The notes under the pieces were generated by a model. It searched no databases, was not told the origin of the DNA, and saw only the letters and a program-made list of their open reading frames with translations. A DNA stretch of 64,000 nucleotides from Zhengitettix transpicula (Eukaryota; Arthropoda; Insecta; Orthoptera; Tetrigidae): positions 80,167,009-80,231,008 of the forward strand of contig CM073594.1 of NCBI GenBank assembly GCA_037074705.1, given 5' to 3'. Position numbers and translations under genes: made by a program. Shown piece after piece: positions 56,461-64,000 of the stretch (position 1 is its first letter; the number at the start of each line of letters is the position of its first letter).

Positions 56461-57690
56461 ATTAAATCTCATAGAGAACATTCTTCAGATTTGTACGAAC
56501 ATAGTAAATTAAATTTTAAAAGATCAGTCCTTTAAAAATAAATCTGGTGCCTAAAGAATACAGTAATCATTTGAGCAGCAAACTCATGACAGCTGTATAA
56601 CCTAAAATCTACTGTTTGCTCAACAGACTGCGTTATATTAAGCTTATTAAATCTCATAGAGAACATTCTTCAGATTTATAGGAACATAGTATATAAAGTT
56701 TTTAAAAAATCAGTCCTTAAAAAATAAATCTAGTGTTAAAGAATACAGTAATCATTGAACCAGCAAACTCAAGACAGCTTTATAACCTAAAATTCGATGT
56801 TTGTTCAGAGATGGCGTTATATTAGGTTTATTTAATCTCATAGGAAACATTCTTCAGACTTTTAGGAACATAGTATATTAAATTTTAAAAAATCCGTCCT
56901 TTAATAGTTAATCTAGTGCCTAAAGAATGCAGTAATCATTGGTGCAGCAAACTCATGACAGCTGTATAACCTAAAATCCACTGTTTGCTCACAGACGACG
57001 TTATATTAAGCTTAATCAAACTCATAGGGAACATTCTTCAGATTTGTAGGAACATAGTATATTAAATTTTAAAAAATCAGTCCTTAAAAAATAAATCTAG
57101 TGTTAAAGAATACAGTAATCATTGGACCAGCAAACTCAAGACAGCTTTATAACCTAAAATTCGATGTTTGCTCACAGACGGCGTTATATTAAGATTAATC
57201 AGTCTCATAGAGAACGTTATTCAGATTTGTAGGAACATGGTATGTTAAATTTTAAGAAATCAGTCCTTTAAAAATTAATCTAGTGCCTAAAGAATGCAGC
57301 AAACTCATGACAGCTGTATAACCTAAAATCCACTGTTTGCTCACAGATGGCGTTATATTAGGCTTATTAAATCGCATAGAGAACATGCTAAAGATTTGTA
57401 CGAACATAGTAAATTATATTATTAAAAAATAATTTCTTTAAAAATAAATCTAGTGTCTGAAGAATTCAGTAATCATTGGAGCAGCAAACTCATGACAGCT
57501 TTATAACCTAAAGTACGCTGTTTGCTCACAGACTGCATTATATTAAGCTTATTAAATCTCATAGAGAAAATTTTTCTGATTTTTAGGAACATAGTAAATT
57601 AAATATTAAAAAATCAATCATTTAGAAATAAATCTAGTGCCTAAAGAATGCAGTAATCATTGGAGCATCAAACTCATGACTGCATTTTTC
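56461..57690. repeat. 184-bp tandem repeat, ~6.7 units, dimeric order
   Basis: Units start at about 56461, 56646, 56830, 57014, 57197, 57366 and 57551, giving periods of 185, 184, 184, 183, 169 and 185. Each carries CATAG.GAACATTCTTCAGA, AATCAGTCCTT, AATCTAGTG, CAGCAAACTCA and TATAACCTAAAAT. Units 2 and 4 share variants (TCTAGTGTTAAAGAATACAG, CTCAAGACAGCTTTA) that differ from those shared by 1, 3 and 5 (GTGCCTAAAGAATGCAG, CTCATGACAGCTGTA). The fifth unit has lost about 15 bases between two GCAG words. Confidence 0.9.
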
Positions 57691-57804
57691 TTGAGTTTGT
57701 CATGTGTCAGACATAGTCAGTGAACATCATCAGAAATTTCATACAACAACAGAAGGTTTTCTTTTGTCAAAAGAACTCTGCTTTTTTGGTTCAATTTAAA
57801 AAAA

Positions 57805-58704
57805 ATGGCTGCCGAATCGCATCGAATACTTGTGGTATCTAATGGAGACAGTGCGTTATCGGAAACAACGTGCAGATAATGGTTTCGTCGGTTCAAAGAC
57901 GATAATTTTGACTTGAGGGACAAAAATCGTGAAAATCGGTCCAGGAAGGTTGATCGCAATCAAATAAACTCTCCTTTGAATGAGGACCATACCCAATCGC
58001 AAAAAAAAAAAAATACTTTCCGAGAAATTGGGTGTTACTCAACCAGCCGTTTACATACGCCTACCTGCCATGGGAAAGGTTCAAAGGATCGGAAAATGGG
58101 TGCCGCATGAATTGACCGGAGAGACGCCGAAACATATGCGAAATCTTGCTCGTCAGAGAAAAAAGAAAGTCGTTACAGCATCGGATTGTGACTGGCGATA
58201 AAAAGGGTATATATTTGGAGAATCCCACACGCAAGAAATCGTAGGTTGGTCCCAGCCAATCATCATCCTCAAGACTAAAACCCTTCGGACGGAAGACGTT
58301 TCTGCACGTTTGGTGGGATCAGCAGGGTATCGTTGAAACATGGTTAAACTGCTAATGACCACCGCTATCACTAACAACTTATCAAACTGCACCGTGCTCT
58401 GTGTGAAAAAATGGCCGGATTATCAGCGAAGTTAATTTTCCTCTACAACAACGCACCATCGTAGACGTCTACAATGGTCCGAAACTACTTCGAGGCACTA
58501 AACTGTGACGTGCTACCCCATAACGCTTATTTACCAGACCTGGTCCCTTCCGACTACCACCTGTTTTCGTCGATGACATCCGAATATGGCTTGATGGGTG
58601 GTATGCCAAGACAGAGAAGGAATTGTTTTGGCATGGTATCCAGAAATTTCCCGGGTGAAGGAAAAAGTGTGTCTATAAAGAAAACATGTTTTTTTTCTGA
58701 CTAA
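57805..58704 (+). pseudogene. mariner transposase, cecropia-like (broken)
   Basis: Second, unrelated mariner. It starts at ATG 57805 (MAAESHR). After a stop it continues WFRRFKDDNFDLRDKNREN (DNA-binding part), shifts frame at an A-run near 58005, then reads EKLGVTQPAV and GKWVPHELTG. A frame with RIVTGDKKGIYLENP holds the first catalytic Asp, followed by a WWDQQGIV segment. The second Asp site is changed (LYNNAPS instead of the usual HDNA). The third survives in YLPDLVPSDYHLF (58474-58704). Several stops and shifts make it inactive. No terminal repeats were identified. Confidence 0.75.
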
Positions 58705-59379
58705 ACACAGCAAATTTAAGCTGGTAATAATCGTGATTCTCGAAGAATCGCGGTATCGGGCGGGATAAGGTGAGAAATGAGTAGCAAAAATAACAATATT
58801 TTAGAGTTACTCGGTCCATAAAGAAACCCGTGTGAATTAAGTGGGAACGCAAATTAATTTCATATAAATTAAATTCATACAAACCGATTAGATACGGCGA
58901 AGTAACTTAGCATTTACGGGTGCTAAGAAGTATTCATGTCAACAACAATTTTATTCAAGACATGCTTCTTCATCTAATAATTGTAATCATTTTAGTCCAG
59001 ACAACAAGGCATGTCGTCATGCACCAACATTTATAAACATTCGGATAACTCTATAATTATATATTTCCAGACTCATGTTGTAACTAACTTTTCAGAAAAC
59101 AGTAATTGAAATTGTGCCGTCAAGTTTTGTTACACCCTGTAGATGTTATAGCTTTGTCAAAGAATTTTTTAATATTTAAATCTGTACTAAGTTAGGTATT
59201 TAAAGTAATGAACCCTTGCATTTATTATATAATTGCTTTCCTTATGAGAATTAAAACTAAAAAACCCCGAGAACTATAGTAATTACCTTTCTGAAGTAGA
59301 CTGTAATGAACGACACATGAAACGCAAGTTATTTGGAAGCGTAAGGCGTTGTTTGGTCAGCTGCTGGTCAAAAAAGGTG

Positions 59380-59490
59380 GCTTGCATATCTGTTGGGACA
59401 AAGGAAGTTGGATACAATACCCGCAGACAACATAGAATGCGTTAAAATGGGTGACTGACAGCTTCGAGTGACGACCGAAATTATTAGGCG
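59380..59490 (+). repeat. Interspersed repeat shared with 26387-26505
   Basis: Same ordered phrases as the first copy: TTGGGACAAAGGAAG, GATACAAT, GCGTTAAAA, GTGACTGACAGCTTCGAGTG and ACGACCG. Similarity fades on both sides. Confidence 0.6.
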
Positions 59491-59849
59491 TTACAAATCG
59501 CAACCCGGAAACATCTGTTTGGCAGACGGGACACTAAAATTTAAATCATCTGAAAGAATTCCGTTTAGAGGGAAACCCGTCAGATTTCATTGGTTGCCAT
59601 CTTGGCTGAGGGAACCAGCCACAGTCAAAGGTCGTCGTCGGCTCTAACTCATGATCCTTGGAGTAAACGATCCATCTAAAAGTTGAGAAGGCGCACCATT
59701 TGTCCGACGCTGACCAATAATGGACCCGACAGCCTCACCAGAAGTCACCAACACCGCAGTGCAGTCCAAGTCCACACAACCACCTGACACAGCCATTATA
59801 AATCCGCCAGCACGGTAACGCAAATATTATTTTATTTCCAAGTATCACA

Positions 59850-60190
59850 ATGCCCGATTCCTCAGTTTATTAAATTCAATTCTATTCAATTTGTCATGTT
59901 GCTGTTCATCACACATAGTTCATGAGAACCCTGAGATAAAGAGTCGTTTATAATTATTTGATTGTTTTAGTGGTGGTTTTTGAATTAAATTATTATATTA
60001 AATTAATTAAATGATTTTTCTTTCTGAAACTCCAATAAGTTTCTTATTACATAACTTTGCTGTTTTTTTATGTTTTAATAAATTTCTTAACTTTAATTAG
60101 GAGAGCTTTTAATGTCTTTATTAATAAGATTAGTATTATAATTTGTTACCTCAAAGTGAGAACTTGGTTTAATTGCATTAATAGCTTAAA
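59850..60190 (+). mobile_element. Possible LTR fragment (R-U5 part)
   Basis: Has TCATGAGAACCCTGAGATAA, AGAGTCG and later TTTCTTATTACATAAC, reminiscent of the R-U5 region and PBS-proximal end of the TGTAAT family (compare ATGACCCTGAGATATAGAGA at about 31610). No termini are present. Confidence 0.35.
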
Positions 60191-60656
60191 ATTCTGTAAT
60201 TATTTTCTGACGTAGAATTTTTTTGACAATGGTGGATTTAATTTTTAATTAGTGTTGGTCGTGTCTTCCCTTATATCACTAGGCTGTGTTTAACCGAGTA
60301 GGTGCAACATTTAGAGGGGTTGCTTACCCACGTGTCTCAACTGATGATCTCTGAAGACGAACAGAGATTTTTGCTTCACTACTCCCTCTTTCATACCATA
60401 TTCCCTCCTTCACTTAAATATTTCCTTGTCTTTCCTGCGTCATGTATATTTCCTTAAAAATCAGTCAATAGAACACCAAAATAGCCAACCAAGACAATTA
60501 ACGACTTCATTTCACCGGGTACAAGCTATTTTAGATTTTATGTTATATATCGTACATGTTATCTTGTTATTCACCGTCGTTATTTCAGCCATAGTACACG
60601 TGGTTAAGTTTTCTTAAAGAATAAGTGTAGATGCTGTTGTTAAAAATCCCTACAAT

Positions 60657-61007
60657 TTGGTGGAATTGTATTGTCGCACAAGGCGGTGGTTAATTCGTTT
60701 AGGGCTGCGTGAAGATGAGCCGGCTTTGAGCTCGGCCAATCTCCTCGATTACGAAAGCAGCTTTACGCCTCCCCCGTGGGACACTGCCACGGTGTCGACT
60801 TCCTCTCTAGTTAAGCGAGTGTGTAACCTAGGAGACACAGAACCGCAGATACTTTCTCCCTGCGCCAATTCCACACTCATTATTTATTATCAACGTATCC
60901 AACTATACTTGACATTACAGGAATCAATCTACGAACTTCAGGGAAATATTATATTAATATGTACAGTTACAGTCATTAATCTAGAGTTTTGTTTTATAAA
61001 TCTTTAA
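60657..61007 (+). CDS. Unrecognised open frame, 116 codons
   Basis: I do not recognise this frame. Its first half has balanced composition (acidic/Ser/Pro, with FTPPPWD). Its second half is hydrophobic AT-derived sequence. The PPPW phrase faintly recalls the RNase H-proximal region of LINE proteins. No start context, intron signal or neighbour supports a host gene, and it may be chance. Confidence 0.15.
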   Translation: MVELYCRTRRWLIRLGLREDEPALSSANLLDYESSFTPPPWDTATVSTSSLVKRVCNLGDTEPQILSPCANSTLIIYYQRIQLYLTLQESIYELQGNIILICTVTVINLEFCFINL

Positions 61008-61394
61008 TTTTAATTAGTCAACACTTTAAATTTAAGGAATTGTTTAATATTAATAATAATATTATATAAATCTACTAATTCCATACGTATGCAATTAAAT
61101 ACGAATAGAATGACTCCCGGCCACTGTTTTAAAAAATATATATGAATAGATAATATAATTTTGAAAGTACAATAAAAAATTCTAGAGTTGAGGAGTATAA
61201 ATAATTACTACACCTTCAATTAAAACATAAATTATCTTTTCTTATCCAAGAAACCAGGAATCACGAAGTTATCATCGTAAAAAAAAATTACCTGTTCCAA
61301 ATTTGCTGCTTTTTGTAGTTGTGCAGTTGTAGGCGTCTATCACTAGCCAATGCTGTATTACCATCATATGTAACCCTGAACAACTTGAGGAACT

Positions 61395-61655
61395 AAGCCT
61401 GCGAGAGGATTCTCTTGCAGGTAACTTGCGAGGGATGTTCTCTCGCAGGCAGAACCTTGTATGAGAGATACGATGGGGCTACCTTTTGGGTTTTTGCCTT
61501 CTTCTCTCCGTTTTTGAACTAAGGTTCTCACAAGCTGAGGCATACGGTAAGACTTGTTCGCTATTTCCATTGGAATAGTCGGCCAGCTGCCTCCTAAACT
61601 GGTCGAGTTTGCTGTGGGGTCGCAGCATTCTCTTCTCCGTGCCTCGACCAGTTTA
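61395..61655 (+). mobile_element. R-A retroposon copy, rearranged
   Basis: Opens with two hairpin units (GCCTGCGAGAGGATTCTC, then TTGCGAGGGATGTTCTC), then AGAACCTTGTATGAGAGATA and CCGTTTTTGAACTAAGGTTC. It then jumps to GCATACGGTAAGA and GGCCAGCTGCCTCCTAAACT, and ends at CGTGCCTCGACCAGTTTAAT without the 3' half or A-tail. The GTGTATGTTCC block is deleted. Confidence 0.55.
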
Positions 61656-62744
61656 ATAATGAAAACCTGGGAGATACCGCGTACCCGGCTAATGTAATGA
61701 AATTACCAGTGAATGGAAATTAATACAATAATATTGAAAGCATCTAAAAATACAAATTAAAAGTGATAACTCAAAATGTCACATTACCATGAGAAACAAA
61801 AGTTAATTAGTTAAAATACAATACAATAATATTATAAACTTGACTAAACATGATGCGTAGTCAATGATGGCAATGTCTTGAATACAAGTTTCAAAATAGT
61901 TAAAACAAAGGAGATATCTGGAAAGTAATGAAAGTGAGATTGACGTAAATAGTAAAAGTTGACCACGTACAATACAATATACCCTGCAATAAAACAAAAA
62001 GTGTATTGAAGTTAAAATGAATTAACTTAAAATAAGATAAAAATGAAAATACACAGTAAGCCTGACTAAAAAATAGTCAACATTTTCATCTTCCTGGTCC
62101 TAATTAAGCATGCTCATTAAAATTAATCCAATAGTAGTTCACTTCACTATTACCTGTTTAATTATAACGCTTCGTACTTAGGTTTCATTTCACCTTCAAC
62201 TTTGAATTTTACCAGAGGATCAATAAATATCGAGTCAGGGATTTATATAAATATAGATGAGAAAAAATATGTGGTAAGCTAATTCCTGAGTTCATATATG
62301 TAGTCATGATAATTACATTTATTTTTCTCCATATCTCATTAGCTTTCAAATTATTTAATTATATAGAATAGCTCCAAAAGAATATCCGTTTTTAAAATAT
62401 TTAACAAATTAATATTGGAGACTGCCAGGTATTGCTACTGTTTGCATTACGGTGGTTAGTAATGACTTCAGGGGAAATTTTTTAAAGAAAAAATGGCGGT
62501 CACAACATGATCTAGAGGATTAACCATTATGGCAGCCTCGCAATAGCACTAATAGGTTAAATCCCTTCGAAGAAGAAGAGCTAACAGATATCGCAGACAA
62601 TTGATGACGCACGTGTCGCCATTAAAAATATCCCAAATCCGAAAACACATATCGACATGACAATTTTCCCCATATTTACTACTGTATGTCGCCTTTAAAG
62701 ATTTGCTTGCTTTTCTGTATTTGTTTTATTTATATTGTCTGTCA
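61656..62744. other. AT-rich unclassified DNA
   Basis: No gene or repeat recognised. Confidence 0.3.
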
Positions 62745-62905
62745 TGCTCAGAATGAGACGAGAAAATTTGGCCTTTCAATGTCGTTCTGAAGACTAGACG
62801 AGAAAAATTGGCCTTTAAGTATCCTGCTGAGGACTGAACTAGAGAAGTTCGCCTTTTAATGTATTGCTAAAGATTGAACGAGGGAATTTTGCCTTTTAAC
62901 GTCAT
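62745..62905. repeat. 40-bp minisatellite, ~4 units
   Basis: The word GCCTTT recurs at 62771, 62811, 62851 and 62891, exactly 40 bases apart. Each is preceded by GA-ACGAGAAAATTTG-like sequence and an AAGACT or AGGACT word. Units are 70-85 percent alike by eye. Confidence 0.8.
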
Positions 62906-63084
62906 GACAAATAAATAATTATATTTATCGGCCTTCTAAAAATTCTATCTGATCAACTATATTTATTTAGTGAAGTCATGTAAATTATAGGGTACATTAA
63001 TTATTTAGCAATTAAATATATGCACGGTTTATAACTCTATAAAATTATTTCCAGCATTACTCACTCTCATCACTATTATCATTA
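62906..63084. other. Unclassified AT-rich spacer
   Basis: Nothing recognised. Confidence 0.3.
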
Positions 63085-63280
63085 TAATAATAAGGAAGAT
63101 AGCCAAATACAGACAAAATAAGTCTTCTTTTGAGTTTTCTCAACTGACGAGTGCAGTTGTGTCGCTCTATGTTCTTGAAGAAAGGGACAAGGATCCGAGG
63201 ACGTTGAGTGGTATTTATATTATCACTGAATTGACTATCTTTCTTATTAATTATTTGCAATCAGACGTAATTTTTTTCAT
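63085..63280 (+). mobile_element. Penelope terminal repeats, third occurrence
   Basis: GAGTTTTCTCAACTGACGAG, TGCAGTTGTGTCGCTCTA, GAAGAAAGGGACAAGGATCC, GTGGTATTTATATTATCACT and GACTATCTTTCTTATTA lie in the same order as at 28030-28240. A reversed remnant of the tail (GATAGCCAAATACAGACAAA) lies at 63095-63120, so this is again an inverted pair. Confidence 0.6.
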
Positions 63281-64000
63281 TTCTATTATCATTATAAGTC
63301 ACTGGTAAGTTCAATTCCTGTTTCTGTTGGTTATACGATCATAGGCAAGTATGAAGTCGTGTTGTCCCCGTAATTCGCTGCGTTGTCGTCGGGGTGCTGC
63401 CCCTTGCGGTGTTACACGTGTTCTCATCTGTCTGGCAACGCTGTTCATTACTCATGTTACAGCAGCCACCCTCGTTGCGAATTGTTGGCGAGTCTTTCGC
63501 ACATGGACATCTGGCGCAACATCAATCACGTGACTCGTCTGGGGGACAGTTCCTCGACAAATGCGTGCCCAGTTTACGCAGACGGATACGTCAATTTTCA
63601 GACCCGAATTAATTGTCACAACGAGCACCCATGAACCTTGCAAAAATTTCGGATGAATGCAACTCAGGGCTGAAAAGTACTTTTCTATTCGCCAGAGCGT
63701 CGACCGTTGGTAGATATCAGTAATTTGATTAATTTGTCCGAAGATTTCCAATTCGTATGAACAGTCAACGATAAGTAACTTAGTTCGTTTATGGACTGGA
63801 GATTTAATTTATTAAAAAAAAGTTTTTATATACATAATACAGTTCCGTTTAAATTAAAAGATAAGATTGCAAGGACATTTTAGCTTCAGAACATACACAT
63901 TGTTGTTGATTATTAAATGATTTTCAACAGTTATACAGTTCCAAATATCTTAAATGATATGCATATGTTCCGCATAAACGGACCTACACCCCTCATCGAA
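63281..64000. other. Unclassified DNA with GC-rich patch
   Basis: Bases 63340-63640 are GC-rich and open in several overlapping frames on both strands, the longest being 99 codons on the minus strand. One plus frame from 63351 (60 codons) begins with a basic stretch followed by a hydrophobic segment (VLICLATLFITHV), like a signal anchor. Competing frames of equal length make a real gene doubtful. Confidence 0.25.

Larger units (their letters stand above)
58705..61394. other. Mostly unclassified DNA
   Basis: No convincing gene. It contains the shared repeat at 59380-59490, an LTR-like fragment at 59850-60190 and a domainless frame at 60657-61007. Confidence 0.3.

Noticed and set aside
63351..63751. 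Signal-anchor-like plus frame and an overlapping 99-codon minus frame as a host exon
   Set aside because: Several frames of equal quality overlap in a GC-rich patch, with no domain and no splice-supported context. Listed only as unclassified.
1..64000. CRISPR arrays, operons, ribosome-binding sites, rRNA
   Set aside because: Tandem repeats here lack regular spacer architecture, and everything else points to an animal nuclear genome.

Overview
The window reads as nuclear DNA of an animal with a repeat-rich, AT-rich genome, most likely an insect or other arthropod. The evidence is indirect: two mariner families, Penelope-like elements, Helitrons whose 5' end resembles animal HeliBat-type elements, RNase H-bearing LINEs and Ty3/gypsy-type LTR elements with lysine-tRNA-like primer sites. 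I found no convincing host protein exon, rRNA or intact tRNA. There are no operons and no bacterial signals. Species cannot be named from this sequence.

Layout. 1-3.7 kb: a ~125-bp tandem repeat, TA microsatellites and a solo LTR. 3.7-4.3 kb: a decayed Penelope-like endonuclease (minus). 4.6-11.1 kb: three Helitron-like elements separated by unique AT-rich DNA. 11.5-13.4 kb: a complete but broken mariner with TIRs and TA duplication. 13.7-14.4 kb: a Penelope-like inverted repeat and a tRNA-like relic. 14.7-15.8 kb: a solo LTR. 17.9-26 kb: more Helitron pieces, two copies of a poly(A)-ended retroposon (called family R-A here) and a GA-rich array. 26.9-28.2 kb: a Penelope-like element with RT and GIY-YIG remnants. 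30.8-37.5 kb: the richest locus, an old LTR (30837-37499) into which a LINE fragment and then a very young gypsy-type element (32486-37345) inserted. 38.1-40.1 kb: a long inverted repeat holding a decayed DDE transposase and R-A copies. 41-42.2 kb: a GA array. 43.7-47.3 kb: a cluster of four inverted solo LTRs or LTR parts. 48-55.9 kb: R-A copies, two Helitrons, Penelope termini and a LINE reverse transcriptase. 56.5-57.7 kb: a 184-bp tandem repeat with dimeric order. 57.8-58.7 kb: a second mariner (cecropia-like). 60-64 kb: mostly unique DNA, one R-A copy, a 40-bp minisatellite and Penelope termini.

The only apparently intact coding capacity is in the gypsy-type element at 32.5-37.3 kb. Its LTRs differ at 2 of 445 positions, and gag and pol are open. 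Pol, however, runs from protease straight to the tail of RNase H and then integrase, so the reverse transcriptase is missing. It looks like a young element that must borrow RT. A second unusual theme is a solo-LTR family that sits in ATAT sites and carries one to four tRNA-Lys-like primer-binding motifs inside its 3' end. A third is the recurrence of Penelope-like termini containing hammerhead-like hairpins.
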